Translations under genes and position numbers: made by a program
Origin: Rhizomicrobium sp.
Lineage (GTDB): Bacteria > Pseudomonadota > Alphaproteobacteria > Micropepsales > Micropepsaceae
Assembly: GCA_037200045.1 (NCBI GenBank)
Contig: JBBCHM010000001.1
Location: forward strand, 930,001 to 994,000
DNA: 64,000 nucleotides
Direction: 5' to 3'
Part shown: piece by piece, positions 6,743 to 20,235 of the stretch
Numbering within the stretch: position 1 is the stretch's first letter
How the letters are laid out: each line of letters begins with the position of its first letter
The notes under the pieces: generated by a model
Told to the model about the DNA's origin: nothing
What the model saw: only the letters and a program-made list of their open reading frames with translations
Databases searched by the model: none

Positions 6743-8563
6743 TCAGGCCGCCGCTTCCGCCACGGGATGCAGCGCTTCGCGCCGCACGGGCGCGTGGGAC
6801 CGCGTCACGACGGCCAGCAGCAGCCCCTCATGCTCCACCACGAAATGCCGTTCGAGAAGAAACCGCACATCGTTGGCCATCGCGCCGTCCAGTCCCTCGG
6901 ACGGCCGGGGCCGCTCGAAATATTTCAGCACCTCGAACATCCGGCGGGGCAGGACGGTGAGGCCCGCGACGGCGACGCGCCTTGTGTCGGCGATCGCGAG
7001 GTCGCCGCCGCCATTGTCCACGACGCGCAACGCCGGCAGGCGATCCATCCGCGACCATTGATGCTTCCACACCCCGATCGCCAGTTGCAGCCTGGCGAGC
7101 GTGTCCTTGTCCTCCAGCAGCGGCGTCGAATAGCTGCCGGTGAAATGATAGGCGATGTCGGCCAGCGGCGCGTCGGCGGGATAAAGCCCCTCATAGCCCC
7201 GGACCGGCGCGATGCTTTCGATGCCGAACTGCTCCGGCGTGTTGTGATAGGGGCTGAAGCGATCGACGATGATCCGGTTCAGGCCGGACGGCGGCTGGAG
7301 ATGCTCGATCTTCGGCATCAGCCGCAGCACCGATTCATAGTCTTCGAGGCTTTCGCCCGGCAGCCCGTACAGATAGTTCCACGCCACCCGTGTCCCCATC
7401 GACTTGCAGGAGCGCAGCAGGGAAAGGTTCTGCAGCCCCGACACGCCCTTGCGCATCAGCTTCAGGACATTCGAGGACAGCGATTCGATGCCGGGCTGGA
7501 TCGCGTCGATGCCGGCCTTCGCCATGGCCTGGATCTGCTCGTCGCGCAGATTGGCCTTCACCTCGTAGAACAGCCTCGGGCGTTCCGGCCAGGCCGCGAG
7601 CGCCGGCAGCAGCGTCTTGAAATAGCCGAGCGGCATGATGTTGTCCGCCAGGAAGAACCGCTTGGCGTCCCAGGCCGACGTCAGCGTCCGGATCTCGTCC
7701 AGCACGCGGCCGGCGGGCTTCTGGCGGAATTCCATGCCCTCGCCGTTCAGGCCGCAGAACGTGCAGTGATGCTTCTCGCCCCACCAGCAGCCGCGCGAGC
7801 TCTCCATGGTGAGAAACTCCGGAAGCTCCGGCGGCAAGAGCCCATCGCGCTGGAATTGGCGCAGCGCCGAAAAATAGTCGGAAAAGTCCGGCGCGAAGAC
7901 GCGGGTGAAATCGTCGATCGGCGCGCATTTGACGAGCCTCTCTTGCGGCCTGACGTTGTCGCGCACCAGGCGCTCGCAGAAATCCGGAAATTCGAAATCG
8001 GCTTCGCCGACGAAGAGATGATCGATCCAGGGGAAGACGCCCGCCAGGCCCGTGCCCATCGGGCCGGCGACATTGGCTCCGCCCATGACGACGACGATAT
8101 GCGGCGCCGCCTGCTTGACCAGGAGCGCCAGCCCCGCCGCCGCGAGATTCTGCTGGAAGGTGGAAGAGATGCCGAGAATGCGCGGATTGAGCGCGACGAT
8201 GCGGCGCGCCAGCGCCTCCTGATAGGGACCGATGGCGGGCGCCAGCCGGTCGCGCAGGTCCCGAAGCTCTTTAGGAAGCCGGGCCGGCCGCGCCAGCGGG
8301 CGCTCCGGCGTCTCGGGATAGGCATGTGGCAGAAAGAGATGTTCGCCCAGAAGCAGGCTCATCGGCGAATCGCACACCGCCTTGTAGGCCTCGTAGCCGA
8401 TCCGCGAGGCCAGCAGCATGCTGCCATACAGAAGCTCGGTCCGAAGGCCGCGCGCGCGGCATGCCGCGGCAAGCACCGAGGGGCCGAGCGCCGGAAAATT
8501 GATCGCGTCGAAGGGCGGGACAACGAGGCAGACGTCCGGCCGGTCTTCGTCTTCAAGGGGCAT
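6743..8563 (-). CDS. B12-binding radical SAM RiPP maturase (probable C-methyltransferase)
   Basis: About 606 residues from the ATG at 8563, which has GGAGG just upstream; a longer frame to 8707 lacks such a site. The N-terminal 200 residues form a cobalamin-binding-type Rossmann domain (DVCLVVPP; then GISSTFQQN and VVVMGGANVAGP). The radical SAM cluster motif is SRGCWWGEKHHCTFCGLNG, a CX7CX2C arrangement with Cys259, Cys267 and Cys270. That motif is characteristic of the ribosomal peptide maturation radical SAM protein 1 group (TIGR03975), whose studied relatives methylate unactivated carbons. It is downstream of, and convergent with, the lasso genes. Whether its substrate is the peptide at 2765 is not shown by sequence. 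Confidence 0.85.
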   Translation of the reverse strand: MPLEDEDRPDVCLVVPPFDAINFPALGPSVLAAACRARGLRTELLYGSMLLASRIGYEAYKAVCDSPMSLLLGEHLFLPHAYPETPERPLARPARLPKELRDLRDRLAPAIGPYQEALARRIVALNPRILGISSTFQQNLAAAGLALLVKQAAPHIVVVMGGANVAGPMGTGLAGVFPWIDHLFVGEADFEFPDFCERLVRDNVRPQERLVKCAPIDDFTRVFAPDFSDYFSALRQFQRDGLLPPELPEFLTMESSRGCWWGEKHHCTFCGLNGEGMEFRQKPAGRVLDEIRTLTSAWDAKRFFLADNIMPLGYFKTLLPALAAWPERPRLFYEVKANLRDEQIQAMAKAGIDAIQPGIESLSSNVLKLMRKGVSGLQNLSLLRSCKSMGTRVAWNYLYGLPGESLEDYESVLRLMPKIEHLQPPSGLNRIIVDRFSPYHNTPEQFGIESIAPVRGYEGLYPADAPLADIAYHFTGSYSTPLLEDKDTLARLQLAIGVWKHQWSRMDRLPALRVVDNGGGDLAIADTRRVAVAGLTVLPRRMFEVLKYFERPRPSEGLDGAMANDVRFLLERHFVVEHEGLLLAVVTRSHAPVRREALHPVAEAAA

Positions 8564-8845
8564 GGAGCCTCCAAACCGGCGGATGCCCGGCGGGACCGGT
8601 TTGTATTTATCCGGACAACAGATCACTGATGCACGCCCCAGTTTTTCTATATTGCAGCAAAATACATAAATACTCCAATGGCCGTCGAAAGTGATCGCGG
8701 CCGTCAAAGTTCCCTTTGTCCGGCCGCCGACATAGCCGAGGTCGTGCTATGCATAGTGCCCGCGATAAGGCTTTATGGCGGCGCGGCCTTGATTTGCGCG
8801 CTGCGAGACGATTTCCAGGGACGATGATCTCTTAGGGGTGGGTTC
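8564..8845. promoter_or_regulatory. Divergent intergenic region between the radical SAM and alcohol dehydrogenase genes
   Basis: 282 bases without a convincing gene. The part at 8595-8690 is AT-rich (tttgtatttatcc, then tttttctatattgcagc) and probably holds the leftward promoter of the radical SAM/methyltransferase operon. The right end carries AGGGGTGGG ahead of the ATG at 8846. I searched it for a second short precursor with a leader-like motif and found none. Confidence 0.4.
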
Positions 8846-9964
8846 ATGAACGCCGATCTGCTGACCATTACCGCCGCGGTGGCGCGCCGGCCCGGCGAGC
8901 CCTTCAGCATCGAGCAATTGAAGCTCGAGCCGCCCCGGCCGGACGAGGTCCTGGTCCGGATCGTCGCCGCCGGCATGTGCCACACCGATCTGAAGACCAA
9001 GGACGGCCCGCACATGCCGCATCCGATGGTGCTGGGGCACGAGGGCGCCGGCGTGGTGGAGCGGGTCGGCTCCGCGGTGCACAAGCTCCAGCCAGGCGAT
9101 CCGGTGGTCCTCACCTTCATGTCTTGCGGCCGTTGTTCCCGCTGCCTGCGCGGCGAGCCCGCCTATTGCGAGTTGATCATGCCGCTCTGCTTCGGCGGCG
9201 CGCGCGAAGACGGCTCGACCGCGACGCATGGCGCGGACGGCCCCATCCACGACCATTTCTTTGGCCAGTCGTCCTTCGCGACCTATGCCCTGGCGAGCGA
9301 GCGCAACGCGATCAAGGTTCCCAAGGACGCGCCGCTGGAATTGCTGGGGCCGTTCGGCTGCGGCCTGCCGACGGGTGCCGGCGCGGTGATCAACGCGCTC
9401 AAGGTCGGGGTCGGCCAAAGCCTGGCGGTGTTCGGCGCCGGCGCGGTCGGCATGGCCGCGATCATGGCCGCCCGGATCGTCGGCGCGACGACGATCGTCG
9501 CGGTCGATCTGTTCGACAGCCGGCTGGACCTGGCGCGCGAGCTCGGCGCGACGGATGTCGTGAGCGGCCGCGCGCCTGATCAGGTCGCGCAGATCATGGC
9601 CGCGACATCGGGGAAGGGCGTGGATTTCGCGCTGGACGCCACGGGCACGGACAAGGTCATGGCCACGGCGATGCAGGTCCTGGCTCATCGCGGCACCTGC
9701 GGCTTCGTCGGCGGCGCGGCGCCGGGCGCGACCACGGCGGTCGATCTCGGCTGGCTGATGACCGGCGGCCGCACGCTGCGCGGCATCCTCGAAGGCGACG
9801 CGGTGCCGGACCAATTCATCCCCGCGCTCATCGAGCTGCACCGCCAGGGCCGCTTTCCCTTCGAGAAGCTGGTGAAGGTCTACGAGCTGAACGACATCAA
9901 CCGGGCCGCGCATGACAGCGAGAGCGGCAAGGTCATCAAGCCGGTGATCCGCATGCCGGCCTGA
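8846..9964 (+). CDS. Zinc-dependent NAD(P)+ alcohol dehydrogenase (aryl-alcohol dehydrogenase type)
   Basis: A 372-residue medium-chain dehydrogenase. Catalytic zinc ligands are visible as Cys45 (AAGMCHTDLK) and His65-Glu66 (LGHEGAG). The structural zinc set is Cys94, Cys97, Cys100 and Cys108 (CGRCSRCLRGEPAYC). The nucleotide site is FGAGAVGMAA near residue 197, followed by an acidic strand end (IVAVDLFDS) that favours NAD+ over NADP+. The zinc loops and length match the benzyl-alcohol/XylB and class III-like branch. It stands between the RiPP locus and the catabolic block; oxidising an aromatic alcohol that enters the downstream pathway is plausible but inferred. Confidence 0.8.
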   Translation: MNADLLTITAAVARRPGEPFSIEQLKLEPPRPDEVLVRIVAAGMCHTDLKTKDGPHMPHPMVLGHEGAGVVERVGSAVHKLQPGDPVVLTFMSCGRCSRCLRGEPAYCELIMPLCFGGAREDGSTATHGADGPIHDHFFGQSSFATYALASERNAIKVPKDAPLELLGPFGCGLPTGAGAVINALKVGVGQSLAVFGAGAVGMAAIMAARIVGATTIVAVDLFDSRLDLARELGATDVVSGRAPDQVAQIMAATSGKGVDFALDATGTDKVMATAMQVLAHRGTCGFVGGAAPGATTAVDLGWLMTGGRTLRGILEGDAVPDQFIPALIELHRQGRFPFEKLVKVYELNDINRAAHDSESGKVIKPVIRMPA

Positions 9965-9968
9965 CGCA

Positions 9969-12110
9969 TCAACCGCCGCGCGCCTTCACGCGCGCGCGGA
10001 AGGCATGCAAGAGCGGCTCGGTATAGCCATTGGGCTGGCCGACGCCCTCGAACACCAGCGCGCGCGCCGCCTGGAACGCGAGGCTCTCGCTCTCATGCCC
10101 CGCCATCGGCCGATAGGCCGGATCGCCTGCGTTCTGCCCATCGACCTTGGCCGCCATGCGCCGCAGCGCCGCCTCGACCTCCTCAGCCGTGCACACGCCG
10201 TGCAGCAGCCAGTTGGCCATATGCTGGGACGAGATGCGCAGCGTCGCGCGATCCTCCATCAGCCCGACATCGTGGATGTCCGGCACCTTGGAGCAGCCGA
10301 TCCCCTGGTCCACCCAGCGCACGACATAGCCGAGGATGCCCTGCGCGTTGTTGTCGAGTTCCTCACGGATCTCCGCCGCCGGCCAGTTGCGCCCCGGCGC
10401 GACGGGAATCTTCAGAAGGTCGTCGAGCGGCGGAACGGCCTCGCTGGCGATCTCCTTCTGCCGGGCGAAAACATCGACCTGGTGATAGTGCAGGGCATGC
10501 AGCGTCGCCGCCGTCGGGCTCGGTACCCAGGCGGTGTTCGCGCCGGCGCGCGGATGGCCGATCTTCTGCTCCAGCATGTCGGCCATGCGGTCCGGCGCCG
10601 CCCACATCCCCTTGCCGATCTGCGCCTTGCCCGCGAGGCCGCAGGCCAGGCCGATCCGCACATTGCGGTCCTCATAGGCCTGGATCCAGGTCTCGCTGCG
10701 CATCTGTCCCTTGCGCACCATCGCGCCGGCGCGCATCGAGGTATGGATTTCGTCGCCCGTGCGGTCGAGGAATCCGGTGTTGATGAACACCAGCCGGCCT
10801 TTGACCGCTTCGATGCATGCCGCGAGGTTCGCGGAGGTCCGCCGCTCCTCGTCCATCACGCCGACCTTCACCGTATGAGGCTCGAGCCCCAAGAGGTCCT
10901 CCACGGCATCGAACAGATCGTTCGTGAACGCCGCTTCCTGCGGCCCATGCATCTTCGGCTTGACGATGTAGATGGAGCCGGCGCGGCTGCTCCTGTGACG
11001 GCCAAGGCCTTTGACATCGAAGAGCCCGACCAGGCTGGTGACGATGGCATCGAGGATGCCTTCCGGCGCCTCGCTGCCATCGGCCAGCAGCACGGCCGGC
11101 GTGGTCATCAGATGGCCGACATTGCGCACGAACAGCAGCGAACGGCCCGGCAAGGTGAGCGTCCCGCCGCTTGGCGCCGCGAACACCCGGTCGGGATGGA
11201 GCGTGCGGGTCATCGCCCGCCCGCCCTTGTCGAAGCTGGCCTCCAGGTCGCCGCGCATCACGCCCAGCCAATTGGCATAAGCCGCGACCTTGTCGTCCGC
11301 ATCGACCGCCGCGATGGAATCCTCCAGATCGACGATGGTCGTCAGCGCCGATTCCAGAACCACATCCGCCACGCCGGCGCGATCGGTCTTGCCGATGGGA
11401 TGCGCACGATCCAGCAGCAGCTCGATATGCAGGCCGTTGTGCTTGAGCAGGATGGATGCCGGGTTCGCCGGATCGCCGCTATAGCCGGCCAGCGCCGCCG
11501 GGTCTTTCAGCGCGGGCCGTAATGCGCCGCCTTCAATGGTGTAACCGGTCGCGGCGGTATGGCTCCCCGTAGCGAGCGGAACCGCCGCATCGAGAAATTC
11601 CTTGGCCCGCGCGATCACCAGCGCCCCGCGCTCCGGATCATAGCTGCCGGATTTGCGCGGGCCCGCAAGGGCGTCGGTCCCGTACAGCGCGTCATAGAGA
11701 CTGCCCCAGCGCGCGTTGACCGCATTGAGCAAAAAGCGCGCGTTCAGCACCGGCACGACCAGTTGCGGTCCGGCCAGCCGCGCCACCTCGTCATCGACCT
11801 TGACCGATGTGATCGCGAAGGGCCGGGGCTCCTCGACCAGATAGCCGATGTCGCGCAGAAAGGTCTGGTACTCCGCAGCATCGAACGCCCGGTCGCGGCG
11901 CGCCTCGTGCCAGGCGTCTATCGTCCGCTGCAGCTCGTCGCGCTTCGCAAGAAGCGCCCGGTTGAGCGGAGCGAAGCGCGCGAAGATCGCCGCCACACCA
12001 CTCCAGAACCTGTCCGGTTCGAGGCCGGTCGCCGGCAGAACCTGGTCTTCGATCAACCGCACCAGCGGCGCGGCGACGCCAAGGCCGGCTTTGTCCAACA
12101 TCTCGGTCAT
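9969..12110 (-). CDS. glcB: Malate synthase G
   Basis: 713 residues, the usual size of the monomeric G isoform, and recognisable along its whole length. It condenses acetyl-CoA with glyoxylate to malate. Diagnostic segments are [29 protein letters not shown] (acetyl-CoA/Mg region), [36 protein letters not shown], given here as separate conserved blocks, and [16 protein letters not shown] with the catalytic aspartate. It lies 12 bases beyond the stop of the dihydrolipoyl dehydrogenase gene on the same strand, so it may be the last gene of that operon and use acetyl-CoA from the oxoacid dehydrogenase. Confidence 0.93.
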   Translation of the reverse strand: MTEMLDKAGLGVAAPLVRLIEDQVLPATGLEPDRFWSGVAAIFARFAPLNRALLAKRDELQRTIDAWHEARRDRAFDAAEYQTFLRDIGYLVEEPRPFAITSVKVDDEVARLAGPQLVVPVLNARFLLNAVNARWGSLYDALYGTDALAGPRKSGSYDPERGALVIARAKEFLDAAVPLATGSHTAATGYTIEGGALRPALKDPAALAGYSGDPANPASILLKHNGLHIELLLDRAHPIGKTDRAGVADVVLESALTTIVDLEDSIAAVDADDKVAAYANWLGVMRGDLEASFDKGGRAMTRTLHPDRVFAAPSGGTLTLPGRSLLFVRNVGHLMTTPAVLLADGSEAPEGILDAIVTSLVGLFDVKGLGRHRSSRAGSIYIVKPKMHGPQEAAFTNDLFDAVEDLLGLEPHTVKVGVMDEERRTSANLAACIEAVKGRLVFINTGFLDRTGDEIHTSMRAGAMVRKGQMRSETWIQAYEDRNVRIGLACGLAGKAQIGKGMWAAPDRMADMLEQKIGHPRAGANTAWVPSPTAATLHALHYHQVDVFARQKEIASEAVPPLDDLLKIPVAPGRNWPAAEIREELDNNAQGILGYVVRWVDQGIGCSKVPDIHDVGLMEDRATLRISSQHMANWLLHGVCTAEEVEAALRRMAAKVDGQNAGDPAYRPMAGHESESLAFQAARALVFEGVGQPNGYTEPLLHAFRARVKARGG

Positions 12111-12122
12111 GATCTTGCTGCC

Positions 12123-13517
12123 TTAAATGTGGATGGCGTGCCCGAGCGCGCGCAGGGCGGATTCGTGGAACGCCTCGCCCAGCGTCGGATGGACATGGAT
12201 CGCGCCGGCAATGTCCTCCAGCACCGCGCCCATCTCCAGCGCGAGGGAGAACTCGTTCGACAACTCGCTGACATGCGCTCCGACCGCCTGGATGCCGAGC
12301 ACGCGATGATCCGACTTGCGGGCCAGAATGCGCACGAAGCCGCCATTGTCGCCGCCGTCCATCGACAGCGCCCGTCCGTTCGCCATGAACGGGAACACGG
12401 CGGTGATCACGTCCTCTTCGCCCGCCTCGTGCGGACTCATCCCGGCGCTGACGATCTCCGGCTCGGTGAAGCAGACGGCCGCGATAGTGACGGGATCGAA
12501 GCGGCGCTTATGCCCGGCGATGATCTCGGCGACCATCTCGCCCTGCGTGGCGGCCTTGTGCTCCAGCATCGGCTCGCCGACGAGGTCGCCCACCGCCCAC
12601 ACGTTCTTCATCGCCGTGCGGCACTGGTCGTCCACTTTGACGAAACGGCCGTCCAGATCGACCGCCATGTTCTCCAGCCCCCAGCCTTCGGTCGCTGGCC
12701 GGCGCCCCACCGTTACGAGAATATTGTCCGCCGCGATATCGACGGTGCCGCCGTCCTTCAGCTCCGCCGCAAGGCCGGCGTCGCCGAGACCCTTCGCCTT
12801 GGCGCCGAGATGCAACGTGACGCCGTTCTTCTCCAGCCATTTGGCGACGGGCGCGACAAGCTGCGCGTCATAGAGCGGCAGGATGCGGTCCAGCGCCTCG
12901 ACCACCGTGACCTCCACGCCCAGCTTGCGAAACGCGATGCCAAGCTCCAGCCCGATATAGCCGGCGCCGACCACCGCCAGCTTCTTCGGCAGCACGGGCA
13001 GCGACAGCGCCTGCGTCGACGAGATCACCTTGCCGCCGAATTTCAGGAACGGCAGCTCCACCGGCACCGAGCCGTTGGCAAGGATGACATGCTCGGCCGC
13101 GATCGTGACCTCGCCGTCCCTGGTCTTCACCGTGCAGGTCTTGGCGTCGGAGAAATTCGCCCAGCCCTCGACCACCCGCACCTTGGCGCGCTTGAGCAGC
13201 CCGGCCACGCCGGTGTTGAGCCGCTTCACCACGCCGTCTTTCCACTTCACGGTCTCGGCGAAATCGATGGCCGGCGCGCTGGCGAGCGAGATGCCGTTCA
13301 GCGGCGCCTTTGCCGCATGCGCCATCGCCTCGAACTCCCCCGCGACATGGATGATCGCCTTGGAAGGAATACAGCCGACATTGAGGCATGTCCCGCCCAG
13401 CCGCTCCGCCTCCACCAGCACGGTGTCGAGGCCGAGCTGGCCGCAACGGATGCCGGCGACATAGCCGCCCGGCCCGCCGCCCACGATGAGGACCTTGGTG
13501 GTGATCTTCTCGGTCAT
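12123..13517 (-). CDS. lpdA: Dihydrolipoyl dehydrogenase (E3)
   Basis: 464 residues. The FAD site is GGGPGG at residues 13-18. The redox-active disulfide is GGTCLNVGCIPSK with Cys44 and Cys49. The NAD site is VVGAGYIGLELG, and the C-terminal His-Glu pair is HVHPTLGE (His443, Glu448), which completes the active site across the dimer. It reoxidises dihydrolipoamide on the E2 component encoded next to it. Gene order E1alpha-E1beta-E2-E3 shows it serves this complex, though E3 is often shared. Confidence 0.93.
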   Translation of the reverse strand: MTEKITTKVLIVGGGPGGYVAGIRCGQLGLDTVLVEAERLGGTCLNVGCIPSKAIIHVAGEFEAMAHAAKAPLNGISLASAPAIDFAETVKWKDGVVKRLNTGVAGLLKRAKVRVVEGWANFSDAKTCTVKTRDGEVTIAAEHVILANGSVPVELPFLKFGGKVISSTQALSLPVLPKKLAVVGAGYIGLELGIAFRKLGVEVTVVEALDRILPLYDAQLVAPVAKWLEKNGVTLHLGAKAKGLGDAGLAAELKDGGTVDIAADNILVTVGRRPATEGWGLENMAVDLDGRFVKVDDQCRTAMKNVWAVGDLVGEPMLEHKAATQGEMVAEIIAGHKRRFDPVTIAAVCFTEPEIVSAGMSPHEAGEEDVITAVFPFMANGRALSMDGGDNGGFVRILARKSDHRVLGIQAVGAHVSELSNEFSLALEMGAVLEDIAGAIHVHPTLGEAFHESALRALGHAIHI

Positions 13518-13520
13518 CGC

Positions 13521-14801
13521 TCAATCCATGAACAGCGTGGCGGGGTGTTCCAGCAGCGCCTTGATCTTCTGGATGAACTCCGCCGCGTCGAAGCCGTCGA
13601 CCACGCGGTGGTCGAAGGACGAGGACAGGTTCATCATCTTGCGCACCACGATCTGGCCGCCGCGCACGACGGGGCGCTCGATGATCGCGTTCGGCCCGAT
13701 GATGCCGACCTCCGGATAGTTGATGACCGGCGTGGTCGCCACGCCACCCAGCGCGCCCAAGCTGGTGATGGTGATGGTCGAGCCGGTGAGTTCTTCCTTC
13801 GACGCCTTGTTCTCGCGCGCCGCGGCGGAGACCCGCGCGACTTCGAGCGCGCTGTCCCAAACGTCGCGCGCTTCGGCATGGCGGACCACGGGCACGATCA
13901 GCCCGTTCGCGGTCTGCGTCGCGATGCCGATATGGACGGCCGCGTGGCGGTGCACCACGCCGGCCTCGTCGTCGAACCGCGCATTGATCTGCGGATAGGC
14001 CGGCAGCACTTTCACCAGCGCCCGCATCAGGAACGGCAGCACGTTCAGCTTCGGCTGGTCGTCGCGCTTGGTCTTGTTCAGATGCGCGCGCAAATCCTCC
14101 AGTTCCGTCATGTCGATTTCCTCGACATAGGCGAAATGCGGAATGCGCCGCTTGGAATTCTGCATGCTCTCGGCGATGCGGCGGCGCAGGCCGATGACCT
14201 TCACCTCCTCGACGCCCTCGCGCAGCGCGTAAGACGTGCCGCCGCCGCGCGCCGCGACGCGCCCGCCCGCGGCGATATAGGCGTCCAGGTCCTCATGGGT
14301 GATGCGGCCGGCCGGTCCCGTGCCCGGCACCAGCCGCAGATCGACGCCGCGGTCGCGGGCGCGCTGGCGCACCGCCGGCGCGGCGAGCGGCCTGTCGCCT
14401 TCCTCCAGCACGAAGGTGGCCGGATGCACGGCCTCGCGCGCGACGGGTTTCGCCGCGACCTTTTCCGGTTTCGGCGCCGCCGGCGCGGCGACCGGCTTCG
14501 CGATGGCCTCGGCCTTCTTCTGTGGCGCCGCCTGGCTGTTGCCCTTGGCGTTTCCCGCGCCCTCGACTTCGAGCTCGACCAGCGGCGATCCGACCGACGC
14601 CATCTGGCCCGGCTCGCCGTGCAGCGCGACGACCTTGCCGGTGACCGGCGAGGTCATCTCGACTGTCGCCTTGTCGGTCATCACATCGACCATGTTCTGG
14701 TCTTCGTGGATCTCGTCGCCGACCTTGACGTGCCAGGCCACGATCTCCGCTTCCGCCGTGCCTTCGCCGACATCGGGAAGCTTGAACACATATCGACCCA
14801 T
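13521..14801 (-). CDS. bkdB: Branched-chain 2-oxoacid dehydrogenase E2 (lipoamide acyltransferase)
   Basis: 426 residues from the ATG at 14801, which directly precedes GRYVFKLPDVGEG, the normal E2 start. Domains in order: lipoyl domain with Lys44 in VMTDKATVEM; alanine/proline/lysine linker at about 85-120; peripheral-subunit-binding domain near 135-170 (RQRARDRGVDL, GPAGRITHEDL); catalytic acyltransferase domain ending with SFDHRVVDGFDAAEFI (His398, Asp402). It transfers the acyl group to CoA. One lipoyl domain and the E1 partners fit a branched-chain complex better than pyruvate dehydrogenase. Confidence 0.9.
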   Translation of the reverse strand: MGRYVFKLPDVGEGTAEAEIVAWHVKVGDEIHEDQNMVDVMTDKATVEMTSPVTGKVVALHGEPGQMASVGSPLVELEVEGAGNAKGNSQAAPQKKAEAIAKPVAAPAAPKPEKVAAKPVAREAVHPATFVLEEGDRPLAAPAVRQRARDRGVDLRLVPGTGPAGRITHEDLDAYIAAGGRVAARGGGTSYALREGVEEVKVIGLRRRIAESMQNSKRRIPHFAYVEEIDMTELEDLRAHLNKTKRDDQPKLNVLPFLMRALVKVLPAYPQINARFDDEAGVVHRHAAVHIGIATQTANGLIVPVVRHAEARDVWDSALEVARVSAAARENKASKEELTGSTITITSLGALGGVATTPVINYPEVGIIGPNAIIERPVVRGGQIVVRKMMNLSSSFDHRVVDGFDAAEFIQKIKALLEHPATLFMD

Positions 14802-14803
14802 CG

Positions 14804-15817
14804 TCAGGCCTCCATGGCGCGCTGCAGCGCCGCGATCACGCGCGCCGGACCGGGAAAGTACTGCCATTCGAAGGCGTGGGGGTAGGGCGTATCCCAGCCG
14901 GTGACGCGTTCGATCGGCGCTTCGAGATGGTGGAAACAGTTCTCCTGCACCAGGGCCGACAGCTCCGCGCCATAGCCGCTGGTATGCGTCGCCTCGTGCA
15001 CGATCACGCAGCGTCCCGTCTTCTTCACCGAATTGACGATCGTCTCGATGTCGAGCGGCACCAGCGTGCGCAGGTCGATCACTTCGCAGTCCAGCCCCGA
15101 ATCCACGGCCGAGGCCAGCGCGACATGCAGCATCGTGCCATAGGCCAGGATGGTCACGTCGCCGCCCGCGCGCACGATCGACGCCTTGCCGAGCGGCACG
15201 GTGTAATAGCCCTCCGGCACCTCGCCGGCCGGAAGCTTGGCCCAGATCGTGACCGGCCGGTCGGGATAGCCGTCGAACGGGCCGTTGTAGAGCCGCTTGG
15301 GCTCCAGGAAGATCACCGGATCGTCGTCCTCGATAGCGGCGATCAGAAGGCCCTTGGCGTCATAGGGCGTCGAGGGGATCACCGTCTTCAAGCCGGCGAC
15401 ATGGGTGAACAGCGCTTCGGGGCTCTGGCTGTGCGTCTGGCCGCCGAAGATGCCGCCGCCATAGGGCGTGCGGATCACGATCGGCGCGGTGAAGTCGCCC
15501 GCCGAGCGATAGCGCAGCCGCGCCGCCTCCGACACGATCTGGTCATAGGCCGGATAGATGTAATCGGCGAACTGGATCTCCGCGACGGGACGCAGGCCAT
15601 AGGCGCCCATGCCGATGGCGGCGGCGACGATCCCGCCTTCCCCGATCGGCGTGTCGAAACAGCGCGTCAGGCCGTGCTTCTTCTGCAGCCCGTCGGTGAC
15701 GCGGAACACGCCGCCGAAATAGCCGACATCCTCGCCGAAGGTCAGCACGTTGGGGTCTTTCGTCAGCATCACGTCGAGCGCGGAGTTGAGCGCCTGGATC
15801 ATGTTCATCGCCGGCAT
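14804..15817 (-). CDS. bkdA2: Branched-chain 2-oxoacid dehydrogenase E1 beta subunit
   Basis: 337 residues of the transketolase-like pyrimidine-binding fold. The opening TFGEDVGYFGGVFRVTDGL and CFDTPIGEGGIVAAAIGMG are typical of the 3-methyl-2-oxobutanoate dehydrogenase beta subunit. The glycine-rich RTPYGGGIFGGQTHSQSPEA loop contributes to thiamine diphosphate binding. It pairs with the alpha subunit upstream to decarboxylate branched-chain 2-oxoacids. The stop codon is two bases from the E2 start. Confidence 0.9.
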   Translation of the reverse strand: MPAMNMIQALNSALDVMLTKDPNVLTFGEDVGYFGGVFRVTDGLQKKHGLTRCFDTPIGEGGIVAAAIGMGAYGLRPVAEIQFADYIYPAYDQIVSEAARLRYRSAGDFTAPIVIRTPYGGGIFGGQTHSQSPEALFTHVAGLKTVIPSTPYDAKGLLIAAIEDDDPVIFLEPKRLYNGPFDGYPDRPVTIWAKLPAGEVPEGYYTVPLGKASIVRAGGDVTILAYGTMLHVALASAVDSGLDCEVIDLRTLVPLDIETIVNSVKKTGRCVIVHEATHTSGYGAELSALVQENCFHHLEAPIERVTGWDTPYPHAFEWQYFPGPARVIAALQRAMEA

Positions 15818-15820
15818 GGC

Positions 15821-19457
<3,637 letters not shown>

Positions 19458-19460
19458 GGC

Positions 19461-20153
19461 TCAGCCTTTCGCGGCGGGCGCCGTGTCCACATAGGTCAGG
19501 CCCTTCGCCTTGAGCTTCTCGCGCATGCCGTAGATGTCGAGGCCGAGCTCGCCGGCCTTCAGCCGCGCCCGCGTCGCCGCTTCCTTGTCCTCGCGTTCCT
19601 GGCTCTTTTTCAGCACGCTCGCCACATTCGCGCGCGGCACCACCACCACGCCATCGTCGTCGGCGACGATCAGATCGCCCGGATGGACCAACGCGCCGCC
19701 GCATACCAAGGGCACGTTCACGCTGCCCAGGGTTTCCTTGACCGTGCCCTGCGCCGACACCGCCTTCGACCACACCGGGAATTTCATGTCCTCCAGCGCG
19801 GCGATGTCGCGCACGCCGGCCTCGATGATCAGGCCGCGCACGCCGCGCGCCGCCAATGACGAGGCTAGCAGCTCGCCGAAATAGCCGGTGTCGCAGGGCG
19901 AAGTGGGCGCCGCCACCAACACGTCGCCTTCGCGGCATTGCTCGACCGCGACATGCAGCATCCAATTGTCGCCCGGCGCCAGTTCGACCGTCACCGCGGC
20001 GCCCGCGACGAAGGCGCGATAGATCGGCCGCATATAACTGCCCATCAGCCCGGTGCGGCCCTGGGCTTCGTGCACGGTGGCGACGCCGATGCCGGCGAAG
20101 CCCGCGACGAGATCGGGCGCGGGTCGTTCGATCGACTGGACAACGATGGCCAT
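19461..20153 (-). CDS. ligK: 4-carboxy-4-hydroxy-2-oxoadipate aldolase
   Basis: 230 residues of the RraA-like class II pyruvate aldolase fold. The active-site arginine-aspartate pair is in [11 protein letters not shown] (Arg115, Asp116), and [17 protein letters not shown] is the other conserved block. It splits 4-carboxy-4-hydroxy-2-oxoadipate into pyruvate and oxaloacetate, the last step of protocatechuate 4,5-cleavage. The C-terminal extension of about 40 charged residues is usual for LigK/HMG aldolase and absent from RraA. First gene of the ligK-galD-pobA run. Confidence 0.92.
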   Translation of the reverse strand: MAIVVQSIERPAPDLVAGFAGIGVATVHEAQGRTGLMGSYMRPIYRAFVAGAAVTVELAPGDNWMLHVAVEQCREGDVLVAAPTSPCDTGYFGELLASSLAARGVRGLIIEAGVRDIAALEDMKFPVWSKAVSAQGTVKETLGSVNVPLVCGGALVHPGDLIVADDDGVVVVPRANVASVLKKSQEREDKEAATRARLKAGELGLDIYGMREKLKAKGLTYVDTAPAAKG

Positions 20154-20235
20154 GGATGCATCCGCGAGCGTTTCGGCGCGAAGATTGCGCCGCGGCGGTC
20201 GAGCCCGTCAACGGATGCGCGCCGCGCCGATGCCA

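Noticed and set aside
11559..14885. Open frame of 1108 codons on the plus strand opposite glcB, lpdA and the E2 gene
   Set aside because: Composition (Arg, His, Asp, Gln) is that of an antisense GC-rich frame, while the minus strand encodes well-known enzymes.
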